64,000 nt of DNA, taken from Xanthobacter autotrophicus. GTDB taxonomy: Bacteria > Pseudomonadota > Alphaproteobacteria > Rhizobiales > Xanthobacteraceae. The translations under genes were made by a program, and so were the position numbers. The notes beneath the pieces are model-generated. The model saw only the letters and a list, made by a program, of their open reading frames with translations. It searched no databases and was not told the origin of the DNA. Below are positions 6,180-15,364 of this stretch, piece after piece; position 1 is the stretch's first letter; each line of letters opens with the position of its first letter. The stretch spans positions 1-64,000 of the forward strand of contig NZ_VAUP01000037.1 in the NCBI RefSeq assembly GCF_005871085.1, in the 5' to 3' direction.

Positions 6180-6721
6180 CGCGCTTCGGCTATGTGATGG
6201 CGACATATGTCGCGACCATGGGCGTCACGCTCGCCGCATTCGTTCCGACGCCGCTGACGCTGGTCTGGAATGCCTCCGCCAGCGCACCGGTGGGCCTCTA
6301 TACCATCTCCCCCGCAGATCGGCTGGAGGTCACCGACCTCGTCGCCGTCGCGGCGCCGGACCGGCTCGCGCGCTTCCTCGCCGCCCGCGGCTATCTGGCG
6401 GAGGGGGTGCCGCTGATGAAACGCGTTGCCGCGCTGCCAGGACAGCGCGTCTGCCGGCTGCGTGGCGAGATCACCGTCGACGGCATCGCCATGGGACGGG
6501 CCCTGGACCGCGACCGCCTCGGCCGCGACCTGCAGACCTGGAGCGGCTGCCACATCGTCGCCGGGAGCGAACTTTTCCTGATGAACTGGCAATCCGCCGA
6601 CAGCCTCGACGGGCGGTATTTCGGGCCGCTTCCGGCGCGCGCGGTCATCGGCAAGGCCATGCCGCTCTACACCGACGAAGACGGCGACGGCCGTTTCGTC
6701 TGGCGCGCGCCGACCCGGTGA
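6176..6721 (+). CDS. traF: TraF-type S26 signal peptidase
   Basis: The 181-residue protein has an N-terminal membrane segment (residues about 6-25), then NASASAPVGLY with the probable nucleophile Ser36 (SxPxG motif), and LMKRVAALPG with the probable general base Lys82. This is the layout of TraF of RP4, the S26 peptidase that processes and cyclises the TrbC pilin. A GDxDGRF-type segment lies near the C-terminus. The trbC substrate is in this window at 37224. It is coupled to the upstream DUF2840 gene by a 4-bp overlap. Confidence 0.9.
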   Translation: MTRFGYVMATYVATMGVTLAAFVPTPLTLVWNASASAPVGLYTISPADRLEVTDLVAVAAPDRLARFLAARGYLAEGVPLMKRVAALPGQRVCRLRGEITVDGIAMGRALDRDRLGRDLQTWSGCHIVAGSELFLMNWQSADSLDGRYFGPLPARAVIGKAMPLYTDEDGDGRFVWRAPTR

Positions 6722-6766
6722 CGCCCCGCGCCCAATCCCTTCCCACCCACCTCGAAGGAGCACCCG

Positions 6767-7102
6767 ATGTCCCTCATCGGTCAGTTCAGCCGCACCCGGA
6801 ACGGCTATGCCGGACACATCCGCACCCTCTCCATCGACGCGGAGATCGTCCTCGTGCCGGCCGAGCAGTCCGACGCCGAGCATGCGCCGGACTACCGCGT
6901 TCATCTCCTGGACGATGACGGGCCGGAGATCGGCGCCGGCTGGAAGCGCATCGGGGAGAAGGCCGGCGACTACGTCTCCCTGGTGATCGACGATCCGGTC
7001 TTTCTCCAGCCCATCCGTGCCCATCTGTTCCAGTCCCTCATCGACCGAACCGCATGGGGCCTGCACTGGACCCGTCCGTCAAAGCGCGGCGAGCGGGACT
7101 GA
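6767..7102 (+). CDS. DUF736 family protein
   Basis: A 111-residue DUF736 protein: it opens MSLIGQFSRTRNGYAGHIRTL, with a central EIGAGWKR segment and the C-terminal YVSLVIDDP, IRAHLF and WGLHWTRP. The family is common next to traF and lytic transglycosylase genes in this ICE type; function unknown. Nothing suggests damage. A second, truncated family member is at the left end of the window (150-326). Confidence 0.88.
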   Translation: MSLIGQFSRTRNGYAGHIRTLSIDAEIVLVPAEQSDAEHAPDYRVHLLDDDGPEIGAGWKRIGEKAGDYVSLVIDDPVFLQPIRAHLFQSLIDRTAWGLHWTRPSKRGERD

Positions 7103-7106
7103 ACCC

Positions 7107-7868
7107 ATGACTGTCCCGCACCGGCGGCCCCTCGCCGAGCGGTCCTCCGCCGCCCGCAGCCTGAGCCTCCTTTTCCTTTCCGGCCTGCTCGCCACCACGA
7201 CCGCACCGGTCGGCTTGCGCGCGCAGAACGCGCCCGTCGGTCGGCTTGAGGTGAGCGATTCCTTTGACGCTCCGATTGCCGAGGCCGCACAGCGCTTCGG
7301 CATTCCGGCGGCCTGGATCCGGGCCGTGATGCACGCGGAAAGCGCCGTGGATGCGACCGCCGTCTCCCCGAGAGGCGCGATGGGCCTGATGCAGATCATG
7401 CCCGAGACCTGGGCGGAGCTGCGTCGGCGCCACCGACTTGGCGATGATCCTTTTGATCCGCGCGACAACATCCTCGCCGGCGCCGCCAATCTGCGCGAAC
7501 TCAACGACCGCTACGGCGCTCCGGGCCTGCTCGCGGCCTACCATGCGGGGCCGGCGCGCTACGAGGCGTATCTCGCCGGCCGCCAGTTGCCGGCCGAGAC
7601 CCGCGCCTATGTCGCCATGCTCGCGCCGGCCTTCGGCGGCGGTGAGCTACCGGCGCCGATGGCCACACCTGCCGCCGATCCGCAATCCTGGCGCGGCGCG
7701 CCGCTGTTCGTCTCGCAGCAGGAGAGCACGCCTGCCACCGATGCGCCGACGACCACCAGGCCGGCTGGTGGCGAGTTGAACACGCGAATGCAAGACGCTG
7801 CGTCTGCGTTCACGCCGCAGCCTAAGGGCCTTTTCATTGCGCTCTCGCCCGCGGGAGGACGGCCGTGA
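7107..7868 (+). CDS. Lytic transglycosylase of the conjugation system
   Basis: I start at ATG 7107 just after the DUF736 stop. The 253-residue product has an N-terminal signal or anchor (residues about 15-40), then an SLT domain: AWIRAVMHAESAVDATAVSP with catalytic Glu78, then RGAMGLMQIMPETW, an NILAGAANLREL segment and AYHAGPARYEAYL. It would open peptidoglycan for assembly of the mating channel. Length and position next to the relaxase match the MltB/MltE-like gene of R7A-type ICEs. The last 50 residues are low complexity. Confidence 0.9.
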   Translation: MTVPHRRPLAERSSAARSLSLLFLSGLLATTTAPVGLRAQNAPVGRLEVSDSFDAPIAEAAQRFGIPAAWIRAVMHAESAVDATAVSPRGAMGLMQIMPETWAELRRRHRLGDDPFDPRDNILAGAANLRELNDRYGAPGLLAAYHAGPARYEAYLAGRQLPAETRAYVAMLAPAFGGGELPAPMATPAADPQSWRGAPLFVSQQESTPATDAPTTTRPAGGELNTRMQDAASAFTPQPKGLFIALSPAGGRP

Positions 7869-8098
7869 TCGCGCACGCTCATGTCGTTGCCACCCGTTGC
7901 CCCCGCACGCGCCTCACCGCAGAAGTTCCTCCTGCAGGAATGCGCCACGGATGCTACCCGGCGCAATCCGACTTGCCGAACAGCAGCAGGAGTGCCCCGA
8001 TGGTCGCGCTCGTACCCTTGCGGCCTGACGCGCTGTCCTGGATAGGAAGGGCGGGATGGCAAGAGCAGTGGAAACACGACCGATTAGGAGGGCGAGAT

Positions 8099-8177
8099 AA
8101 AAGCGCATGCCCGGATCGCGTCAAGCCACTGACGTGGCTCGCGCTTTTCCGTGCATGGTGGTCGATCGCGGGCATGC
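8099..8177. other. oriT candidate: nested inverted repeats upstream of the relaxase
   Basis: Within the 382-bp gap before the relaxase gene, AAAAGCGC (8099-8106) pairs with GCGCTTTT (8141-8148). Inside it AGCCAC-TGAC-GTGGCT (8124-8139) is a second perfect hairpin, and GCATGCCCG (8105-8113) pairs with CGGGCATGC (8169-8177). Dense inverted repeats upstream of the relaxase gene are typical of oriT. The reading frames in this gap have no recognisable product. The nick site cannot be identified from sequence alone. Confidence 0.5.
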
Positions 8178-8204
8178 TGCCCGGTTTTCATGAGGGACTA
8201 CAAG

Positions 8205-8244
8205 CCCCTCGTATGCACGCGCCTTTCTTGGCACCACCGAGGGG
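8205..8244 (+). promoter_or_regulatory. Inverted repeat that can hide the relaxase ribosome site
   Basis: CCCCTCG (8205-8211) is complementary to CGAGGGG (8238-8244), and the second arm contains the Shine-Dalgarno of the relaxase gene starting at 8251. A stem here would lower relaxase translation. Confidence 0.4.
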
Positions 8245-8250
8245 TCTGCC

Positions 8251-10014
8251 ATGAGCGAGGGCGACAGCGACATCCGCATCCGGCCCGGCCGCATCCGCTC
8301 GACCCGCGCGCCGCGCCCGAAGAGCTTCATCAATCAGGTGCTGCGCGCCGCGCAGAAGGCTGGCCACACATCCAGCGCCTCACCGGGCGGGGCGGGCCGC
8401 TCCCGCTACGGCCGCTCGACCTTCGGCCGGGGCCGCGGCAGCTTCGGGCGATCGCGCCTGTTCAGCCCCGCACGCCGGGTCGTGGTCAAGGCTCGCGTGG
8501 TGCGCCACAAGGGCCGATCCTTCCGTTCGGCGCCGCTGTCGGCTCATCTCGCCTATCTCAAGCGCGAGGGGGTGAGCCCGGACGGCGAGAAGGGCGTGAT
8601 GTTCGACGCCGCCTCCGACCGCGCCGATGACCTCGCCTTCGCCGGGCGGTGCGAGGACGACCGGCACCATTTCCGCTTCATCGTCTCGCCGGAGGATGCC
8701 GGCGAGATGGCCGACCTCAAGGCCTTCACCCGCGATCTCGTCCGCCAGATGGCGGCCGATCTCGGCAGCCGCCTCGACTGGGTCGCAGTGGACCATTGGA
8801 ACACCGACAATCCCCACGTCCATCTGCTGCTGCGCGGGGTGGACGAGACCGGCGCCGACCTCGTCATCTCGCGCGACTATATCAGCCGCGGCCTGCGCTC
8901 CCGGGCGGAGGACCTCATCTCCCTCGAGCTCGGCCCCAAGCCAGAGCACGAGATCCGGCACGCGCTCGAGAAGGAGATCACCGCCGAACGCTGGACTCGG
9001 CTCGACCGCGAGATCCGGCTCGCGGCAGACGATGTTGGCTACCTCGACCTCAGGCCACAGGCTCCCGGGTCGGCCGATCCCGAGATCCGGCGGCTGATGA
9101 TCGGCCGGCTGCAGCATCTGGAGAAGATGGGACTCGCCGCTCCGGCAGGCCCCGGCGAGTGGATGGTGGGGCTCGAGGCCGAGCGGCACCTGCGCGACCT
9201 CGGCCTGCGTGGCGACATCATAAAGACGATGCACAAGGCCTTCACCGAGCGGGGCGAGGAGCGCGGCGTCGCCGACTATGTGGTCGACGGCCCGGACGCA
9301 TCCTCCCCCATCATCGGCCGGCTCGTAGACAAGGGCCTCCACAACGAGCTGACTGGCGAGGCCTATGCCGTAATCGACGGACTGGATGGTCGCGCCCACC
9401 ATGTCCGCTTCCGTGGTATCGAGGCTTTCGCACACGCTCCGCCCCCTGGCGGCATCGTCGAGGTCCGCCGCTTCGGCGGCGCCGACGATGCCCATCCGAC
9501 CCTGGTGCTCGCCACCCGGTCTGACTTCGATCTCACCCGCCAGGTCGCAGCGCGAGGGGCCACGTGGCTCGACCACCGTCTCGTTGAGCGTGAACCCATG
9601 GCGATAGCCATGGGCGGCTTTGGCCGCGAGGCGCGCAAGGCGATGGAGTCCCGCGCCGAGCACCTAGTGGGGGAAGGCCTCGCGCGACGGCAAGGGCAGC
9701 GCATCATCCTCCAGCGCGATCTCCTGGCCACCTTGCGCCGGCGCGAGCTCGACGCCGTGGGTGCGCAGCTCTCAGGCGAGACGGGGCTGCCGCACCTCAA
9801 GGCCGCGGCCGGCGAGCACGTCTCCGGCATCTACCGCCAGCGCCTGACCTTGGCCTCGGGCCGCTACGCCATGATCGATGATGGCCTCGGCTTCCAGCTC
9901 GTCCCCTGGTCGCGGGAGATCGAGAAGAGGCTCGGCCAGCATGTCACCGGCACCACGAAGGACGGCGGCGGCATCGAATGGAGCCTCGGCCGCAAGCGCG
10001 ACCTTGGCCTTTAG
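8251..10014 (+). CDS. Relaxase (DUF3363/VirD2-like, RlxS type)
   Basis: The 587-residue protein starts after GAGGGG. A basic N-terminus is followed by SAHLAYLKREG, with Tyr102 a probable transesterification residue, and by the metal-binding motif WNTDNPHVHLLLRG (His189, His191; His182 just before). The remainder matches the DUF3363 region of this relaxase class, including HEIRHALEKEITAERWTRLD and a C-terminal GIEWSLGRKRDLGL. It would nick oriT and pilot the strand into the Trb channel. In R7A-type ICEs the equivalent RlxS is followed by the coupling protein, as here (28-bp gap). Confidence 0.9.
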   Translation: MSEGDSDIRIRPGRIRSTRAPRPKSFINQVLRAAQKAGHTSSASPGGAGRSRYGRSTFGRGRGSFGRSRLFSPARRVVVKARVVRHKGRSFRSAPLSAHLAYLKREGVSPDGEKGVMFDAASDRADDLAFAGRCEDDRHHFRFIVSPEDAGEMADLKAFTRDLVRQMAADLGSRLDWVAVDHWNTDNPHVHLLLRGVDETGADLVISRDYISRGLRSRAEDLISLELGPKPEHEIRHALEKEITAERWTRLDREIRLAADDVGYLDLRPQAPGSADPEIRRLMIGRLQHLEKMGLAAPAGPGEWMVGLEAERHLRDLGLRGDIIKTMHKAFTERGEERGVADYVVDGPDASSPIIGRLVDKGLHNELTGEAYAVIDGLDGRAHHVRFRGIEAFAHAPPPGGIVEVRRFGGADDAHPTLVLATRSDFDLTRQVAARGATWLDHRLVEREPMAIAMGGFGREARKAMESRAEHLVGEGLARRQGQRIILQRDLLATLRRRELDAVGAQLSGETGLPHLKAAAGEHVSGIYRQRLTLASGRYAMIDDGLGFQLVPWSREIEKRLGQHVTGTTKDGGGIEWSLGRKRDLGL

Positions 10015-10041
10015 GCAACTGCGAACTCGAAGGGAGGACTC

Positions 10042-12030
10042 ATGTCCGCCACCAAGATCCTGTGGGGCCAGATCATCGTCGTCTTCCTGATCGTGCTCGC
10101 CACGACCTGGGGCGCGACGCAATATGTGGCCTGGCAGCTCGGCTTCCAGGCCCAGCTCGGGCCACCCTGGTTCCATCTCGCCGGCGTGCCGGTCTACTTC
10201 CCGCCGGCCTTCTTCGCCTGGTGGTTCTCCTATGACGCCTATGCCCCCGGTATCTTCGGCAGGGGTGCCCTCATCGCCGCGTCCGGCGGCTTCATCGCCA
10301 TCGCCGCCGCCATCGCCATGTCGGTGTGGCGGGCGCGCGAGGCCAAGGCCGTCGCCACCTATGGCTCGGCGCGCTGGGCCGAGCCGCACGAGGTGAAGGC
10401 AGCCGGCCTCATCGGTCCCGATGGCGTGGTGCTCGGCCGGCTCGGCCGGGACTATCTGCGCCATGATGGCCCCGAGCACGTGCTGTGCTTTGCGCCCACC
10501 CGATCGGGCAAGGGCGTGGGCCTCGTCGTGCCCACGCTCCTGACCTGGCCTGGGAGCTGCATCGTCCACGACATCAAGGGCGAGAACTGGCAGCTTACCG
10601 CCGGCTTCCGGGCCCGGCACGGCCGCGTCCTGCTGTTCGATCCCACCAATCCCACCTCCTCGGCCTACAATCCCCTGCTGGAGATCCGCCAGGGCGAATG
10701 GGAAGTGCGGGACGTGCAGAACGTCGCCGACGTGCTGGTCGACCCGGAAGGCTCCCTGGACAAGAGGAACCACTGGGAGAAGACGAGCCACTCGCTCCTG
10801 GTCGGAACGATCCTGCATGTGCTCTACGCCGAAGAGGACAAAACCCTTGCCGGGGTGGCGGGCTTCCTCTCCGACCCACGCAGGCCGATCGAGACCGCGC
10901 TCCGGGCCATGATGACCACGCCGCATCTCGGCGCGGCGGGGCCACATCCCGTCGTGGCCTCGACCGCGCGAGAGTTGCTCAACAAGAGCGACAATGAACG
11001 CTCCGGCGTGCTCAGCACGGCCATGAGCTTCCTCGGCCTCTACCGCGACCCCGTGGTCGCCGAGGTCACCCGACGCTGCGACTGGCGCATCGCCGACCTC
11101 ATCGCCGACGAACGGCCGGTCTCGCTCTATCTGGTCGTCCCGCCCAGCGACATCAGCCGGACCAAGCCCCTCATCCGGCTCGTCCTGAACCAGATCGGCC
11201 GGCGCCTGACGGAGGACCTTCAGGCCAGGGACCGCCGCCACCGCGTCCTGATGATGCTCGACGAGTTCCCCGCTTTGGGGCGGCTGGACTTCTTCGAGTC
11301 GGCCCTCGCCTTCATGGCTGGCTACGGCATCAAGAGCTTCCTCATCGCCCAGTCCCTCAACCAGATCGAGAAGGCCTATGGGGCCAACAATTCCATCCTC
11401 GACAACTGCCATGTCCGCGTGTCGTTTGCAGCCAATGACGAGAGGACGGCGAAGCGCATCTCCGATGCCCTCGGCACCGCCACGGAGATGCGGGCCATGC
11501 GCAACTATGCCGGCCATCGGCTGAGCCCCTGGCTCGGACACCTGATGGTCTCCCGGCAGGAGACGGCGCGCCCGCTGCTCACGCCTGGCGAGATCATGCA
11601 GCTCCCACCGTCCGACGAGATCGTCATGGTGGCCGCGGCACCGCCGGTCCGGGCGAAGAAGGCGCGCTACTTCGAGGACAGGCGCTTTACCGAGCGCGTG
11701 CTTCCGCCGCCCGATCCTGCCAGGGTCCCACGCACCTCCCGTGCCGACAGCTGGTCGGCGCTGGCGCCCATCAGGCCCGATACCGCCCTCGCGGCAGAGA
11801 TCGAGAAGGCCGAGGACAAGGCCAACAGCGGCCTGCGCCGGGAGCCCGAGCTGCCGGAACACGTTGCCATCGCCAGCGAAGCCACCGTGTCGCGGCCAGC
11901 GGACGAATTCGCCATCATCCTCGATGACGAGCCGGACGACACGGCCCAGCAGGCCCGCGTGTTGCGCCAGCAGATGCGCGGCGTCGCCCGGCAGGCCGCG
12001 CTCGACCCCCAGGACGGCATCGAACTCTAG
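10042..12030 (+). CDS. traG: Type IV coupling protein TraG/VirD4
   Basis: A 662-residue ATPase with N-terminal membrane segments (about 5-30 and 75-95), Walker A PTRSGKGVG (152-160), HDIKGENW shortly after, and a Walker B region MMLDEFPALGRLDFFE near residue 410, followed by KSFLIAQSLNQIEKAYG. This is the VirD4/TraG coupling protein that hands the relaxase-DNA complex to the secretion channel. AAGGGAGGA precedes the start. The C-terminal 120 residues are variable and acidic, as usual. It lies between the relaxase and a CopG-like gene. Confidence 0.95.
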   Translation: MSATKILWGQIIVVFLIVLATTWGATQYVAWQLGFQAQLGPPWFHLAGVPVYFPPAFFAWWFSYDAYAPGIFGRGALIAASGGFIAIAAAIAMSVWRAREAKAVATYGSARWAEPHEVKAAGLIGPDGVVLGRLGRDYLRHDGPEHVLCFAPTRSGKGVGLVVPTLLTWPGSCIVHDIKGENWQLTAGFRARHGRVLLFDPTNPTSSAYNPLLEIRQGEWEVRDVQNVADVLVDPEGSLDKRNHWEKTSHSLLVGTILHVLYAEEDKTLAGVAGFLSDPRRPIETALRAMMTTPHLGAAGPHPVVASTARELLNKSDNERSGVLSTAMSFLGLYRDPVVAEVTRRCDWRIADLIADERPVSLYLVVPPSDISRTKPLIRLVLNQIGRRLTEDLQARDRRHRVLMMLDEFPALGRLDFFESALAFMAGYGIKSFLIAQSLNQIEKAYGANNSILDNCHVRVSFAANDERTAKRISDALGTATEMRAMRNYAGHRLSPWLGHLMVSRQETARPLLTPGEIMQLPPSDEIVMVAAAPPVRAKKARYFEDRRFTERVLPPPDPARVPRTSRADSWSALAPIRPDTALAAEIEKAEDKANSGLRREPELPEHVAIASEATVSRPADEFAIILDDEPDDTAQQARVLRQQMRGVARQAALDPQDGIEL

Positions 12031-12040
12031 GAGGCATCCC

Positions 12041-12484
12041 GTGCGTGATCGCTTGAACCTGACCCTGCCGGCGGAGATGATCGGCCGCATCAATGAGCTT
12101 GCCGACCGCAAGAGACTCCCCCGCTCGGCCATCGTCGAGGCGGCGGTGGCCTCCTTCCTATCGCCCGACGCGGCAGACCAGCGCGAGGCGGCTTTCACCC
12201 GCCGTCTCGATCGCCTGTCACGGCAGGTCCAGCGCATCGAGCGCGACGTGCGCGTCACCGCCGATGCGCTCTCACTCTACATCCGCTTCTGGCTGACCAT
12301 CACCCCGCCGCTGCCGCCCGACGCCCAGGCGACCGCACAGATCAAGGGGCGGGAGCGCTATGAGGGCTTCATCGAGACCCTCGGCAAACGGCTGCAGAAG
12401 GGCCAGAGCTTCCTGCATGAGATCCCAAATGACGTATCAGGACAACCTGTGGCGGAAGAGCCCAACTCCGCTGCTACAGGGTAG
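12041..12484 (+). CDS. CopG-family ribbon-helix-helix protein
   Basis: I use GTG 12041, six bases after GGAGG at 12030-12034; it reads VRDRLNLTLPAEMIGRINEL. The 147-residue product begins with a CopG-type RHH (RLNLTLPAEMIGRINELAD, then RKRLPRSAIVEAAVASFL) followed by a helical C-terminal part. Such a protein follows traG in many Trb-type elements, usually directly before trbB. Here the trb operon starts only 23.7 kb further on, after a block of defence genes. It may regulate traG/trb transcription. Confidence 0.82.
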   Translation: MRDRLNLTLPAEMIGRINELADRKRLPRSAIVEAAVASFLSPDAADQREAAFTRRLDRLSRQVQRIERDVRVTADALSLYIRFWLTITPPLPPDAQATAQIKGRERYEGFIETLGKRLQKGQSFLHEIPNDVSGQPVAEEPNSAATG

Positions 12485-13163
12485 CCAGATCCGGCAGCAG
12501 CGCTTTACCGCATCCAGCGATGTACCTTCACCGTCGGCAGAGCACGAAGAGCGAAGGACAGTCGGTCGTGACCCTTAGGCGACGTTCGGAACGTCCGGTT
12601 TTTGGCATTTTGCCGGCTTGGCTTGATCGGCGAGGATGGGCCGGGAGAGGAATGGCAGTTTTGGGGCGCGGGGCTGAAGGCTGAAGCGCAGGGGTTTAAG
12701 CTCGATGAGCTGCGTGTGCAGCGCTTCGTGCTGGGCACCCACGACAACGAAGAGGGCCGTTTTGCGAAGCCGGATCCCCAGACAGCTCGTACGATACGTT
12801 CAAGGCTCATTCGCCTTCGAATCGTGCCCAAGCTGGACAGGCTCGCGGAAGCGGCATGGCCTCGCTGGCCGGTGCGTGTGCCCCTTGGCGAATGGTGCGA
12901 CTTGACGCGGACGGGTCCTCGTCCTCTCATCCATCTGATGGGTGATCGACCATATGTAAGGTGGCAACTACAATCGGCCTAACCTGCCTCGGATGACGAA
13001 GTGGAAACTTGGTACGCGCCCCCGCAAAGCGAGCGTAGTTGCGGTTCCTCAGTGCCCGCCGCATGCCCCGCGCTGCAGGCGACCAACTGCAGCGGATTGG
13101 CGTTTTTGAAGTTCACGTTGCACAGGAAACCTTAATTGCTGTTTCAGCCGGAGCTCGTCACCC
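12485..13163. other. Non-coding gap left of the defence cargo
   Basis: About 680 bp without a convincing gene. Open frames exist on both strands but show no domain, no ribosome site and atypical composition. The stretch contains one copy of a diverged ~90-bp repeat (12570-12660) whose partner lies at 21783-21873. It marks the left junction between the transfer genes and the inserted defence genes. Confidence 0.6.
12570..12660 (+). repeat. Diverged ~90-bp direct repeat, left copy
   Basis: Begins GACCCTTAGGCGACGTTCGG, then CGTCCG, TTTTTGG, a shared GGCTTG/CGCTTG core, CGAGGATGGG, CCGGGA and TGGCAG in the same order as 21783-21873. I judge roughly three quarters of bases identical by eye. Both copies lie outside genes and flank the Septu-like and type II CBASS genes. 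Confidence 0.6.
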
Positions 13164-14459
13164 GTGTATGCTAAGTCCATTGCGATCTACGGCTTCAAGT
13201 GCTTCGGCAAGGCCGAAGTGGAATTCCGCTATCCCGGTCGCGCCGACGAACCGGAGATTGAGCATGCGAACATCAACCTGATCCTTGGCGACAATGGCGG
13301 TGGCAAGTCATCTGTTCTACGAGCAGTTGCTATCGCGGCCCTGGCCCCAGCTCTGATCAACGGGGGGTTCGTGCCCTATCGCCTTGTCCGGCGCGATTCC
13401 CAAGGTGGAATCCCCGGAGACAGTCTCCTCAAGCTTCTCGGCGTCCTTGATGACACGGAGCAGCCCGCGCCCGAGCCCGAGGGAACAGCCAAGAGGTCAA
13501 AGCGGCGAAAGTCAAAGGCGGCTGGGCTTCGCGAATTTCTCGCGCGTCTGAAGGCTAATCCGCGCAGTCAGAACGATCACCTGACGCTGCAATCGACCCC
13601 GGAGAATCCGATCTCGGATCTCATCTACGACGATTTCTCGCCCGCGTTCTTCGTGGTCGGCTATGGCGCGACGCGCCGGGTCGAAAGCGGCAACTTCAGT
13701 CCGTCGAGCGAGGATAGGCGCCGCGGTCGGCGTTATCAGCGCGTTGCCAGCCTCTTCGAGGATCATGTCGCACTTCGACCGCTGCAATCGTGGTTTCCGC
13801 AATTGCCGGACAGTCGTAAGACCGAGGTGCTCGATCTGCTGGCAACGGCACTCCCCGAAAACATCAACTTTTCCGGGGCGACGGAAGGTGAGGACTATGT
13901 TTTCTCATTTGATGGCGTGCCGACGCCTTTTCCGGCGCTCTCTGACGGCTACAAGGCCTTCGTCGGCTGGATCGGCGATCTGGTCGGCCACATGGTCTCA
14001 GTAGGTGAGGGCCGGATGCTCTCAGACCTGACGGGCATAGTGCTGGTTGACGAGATTGACCTGCACCTGCATCCGTCCTGGCAACGCGACGTGGTGGCGC
14101 GACTGTCCAGAGCGTTTCCGCGATTTCAGTTCATATTCACTTCCCACAGTCCGCTGATTGCCGCCTCTGTGCAGTCGACGAATGTCGTCGTCACCGGGAC
14201 CGATTCTGTCGGGCTTCCAACCCTCGAACGAATGACGGAGAGCCTCTACGGCCGCAGCATCGAGGCGGTGCTCATGAGTCCATATTTCGGACTGGAAAGC
14301 GCACGTCCCTTCACGGCTCGAGCGTCTACCGATGCATTGTCGGCCAAGATTGTTGCAACGCCCGGCGGGGATGTCGATGCGGCGGAAGCCTTCTTGAGGC
14401 AACTGGCAGATCCGATGGAACGGATTCGGAGCGCGGCTGCAAAAATCAGGGAAAACTGA
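13164..14459 (+). CDS. Septu-like ATPase (PtuA-type)
   Basis: A 431-residue SMC/OLD-type ATPase: the opening IAIYGFKCFGKAEVEF leads to Walker A GDNGGGKSS (residues 42-50). The ABC-like C-terminal half has SDGYKAFVGWIGDL and a Walker B region VLVDEIDLHLHPSWQR, then FQFIFTSHSPLIAAS. The gene is followed 5 bp later by an HNH nuclease gene. ATPase plus HNH pairs of this form are the Septu (PtuA/PtuB) anti-phage arrangement, also seen as retron effectors. No reverse transcriptase is nearby. GGAG lies 11 bp before the ATG, a long but usable spacing. Confidence 0.8.
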   Translation: MYAKSIAIYGFKCFGKAEVEFRYPGRADEPEIEHANINLILGDNGGGKSSVLRAVAIAALAPALINGGFVPYRLVRRDSQGGIPGDSLLKLLGVLDDTEQPAPEPEGTAKRSKRRKSKAAGLREFLARLKANPRSQNDHLTLQSTPENPISDLIYDDFSPAFFVVGYGATRRVESGNFSPSSEDRRRGRRYQRVASLFEDHVALRPLQSWFPQLPDSRKTEVLDLLATALPENINFSGATEGEDYVFSFDGVPTPFPALSDGYKAFVGWIGDLVGHMVSVGEGRMLSDLTGIVLVDEIDLHLHPSWQRDVVARLSRAFPRFQFIFTSHSPLIAASVQSTNVVVTGTDSVGLPTLERMTESLYGRSIEAVLMSPYFGLESARPFTARASTDALSAKIVATPGGDVDAAEAFLRQLADPMERIRSAAAKIREN

Positions 14460-14464
14460 CGGCC

Positions 14465-15364
14465 ATGATTCGCCACGCGCTCGATCCGGATCAATTGCGT
14501 ACCGATATCGAAAAGCAGGATGCGCGCTGGTTTGCAAAGGCCGCTACGCGTACAAGGAAGTTCGTAAGGCTCGGCGCGTTCGACGAGAATTCTTCGATAT
14601 GGTCAACCGCCAAGCCAGCTTTCATGCTGCTACAACAGAACAAATGCGCCTTCTGCGAACGGCCGTTCACCGGGCCCGAAGAGAGCCGCATCGAGATGGA
14701 TCTTGAGCACTATCGTCCGAAAAGTGCGGTCGCGATGTGGAAGCCGCCAGCGGGCGTCAGGCCTTATCCATCCCTGACGGGTGATGCTTCAGCGACGGGC
14801 TACTACTGGTTGGCCTACCAGACGGGAAACTATGCAGCGGCCTGCAAGATCTGCAATTCCGACCATAAGGGAGCTTATTTCCCGATTGCCGGAACGCGCT
14901 GTGGCGATCCGGACGATGCTGCAGCGCTGGCCGCCGAGCAACCCTATCTCGTCTATCCGATCGGCACTAGCGACGAGGATCCGGAAGATCTCATCACCTT
15001 TACCGGAACGGTTGCCCATCCGGTTGCTGCGGACGGTCCGCGGCACGCCCGCGGGGCACTTATCATCGACTTCTTCGGCCTCAATACGCGCGATCAATTG
15101 CATATCCAGCGCGCCGAGATCATTGAGCGCTTCGGCAAGGCCCTCATCGCCGTGGCAGACGGCCATGCCGAGGCGGCCGACCACAGCTATGTCGCGCAGA
15201 TCCGGAACCCAATCATCCCGCATGCAGCCTGCCTCCGGGCGTTCAAGCGGCTCTGGGATGAGGACCAGCAGGGCGCTCGAAGACTATTTGACGCGTGCCG
15301 TAATATGCTAGCGACGCGATTGCTCGATCCAACTGCCGCGGGTTTGGGGGTAGGCATTCCTTGA
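14465..15364 (+). CDS. Septu-like HNH endonuclease (PtuB-type)
   Basis: The 299-residue product has a zinc-bound HNH fold: CAFCERPF (Cys61, Cys64), the DLEHYRPKSA motif with His82, then YYWLAYQTGNYAAACKIC (Cys127, Cys130) and NSDHKGAYFP. This is the PtuB/TIGR02646-like HNH pattern that partners OLD-like ATPases in Septu defence. The start lies 5 bp after the ATPase stop, so the two are one operon. The C-terminal half has no motif I recognise. Predicted role: DNA cleavage activated on phage infection. Confidence 0.82.
   Translation: MIRHALDPDQLRTDIEKQDARWFAKAATRTRKFVRLGAFDENSSIWSTAKPAFMLLQQNKCAFCERPFTGPEESRIEMDLEHYRPKSAVAMWKPPAGVRPYPSLTGDASATGYYWLAYQTGNYAAACKICNSDHKGAYFPIAGTRCGDPDDAAALAAEQPYLVYPIGTSDEDPEDLITFTGTVAHPVAADGPRHARGALIIDFFGLNTRDQLHIQRAEIIERFGKALIAVADGHAEAADHSYVAQIRNPIIPHAACLRAFKRLWDEDQQGARRLFDACRNMLATRLLDPTAAGLGVGIP

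Noticed and set aside
7865-8254. 129-codon frame before the relaxase
   Set aside because: No domain, no ribosome site and poor codon pattern; the region is dominated by inverted repeats and is better read as an oriT-type gap.
9772-12258. 828-codon open frame on the minus strand opposite the coupling-protein gene
   Set aside because: It is a GC-rich shadow of relaxase/traG/copG codons; the product is low complexity and lacks domains, while the plus strand has clear conserved proteins.
12602-12982. 126-codon frame left of the Septu-like genes, with an opposite frame at 12505-12930
   Set aside because: Lies over the diverged repeat and shows no protein-like features on either strand.
13164-15364. 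Retron with ATPase/HNH effectors
   Set aside because: No reverse transcriptase gene or msr/msd-like structure lies beside the pair.
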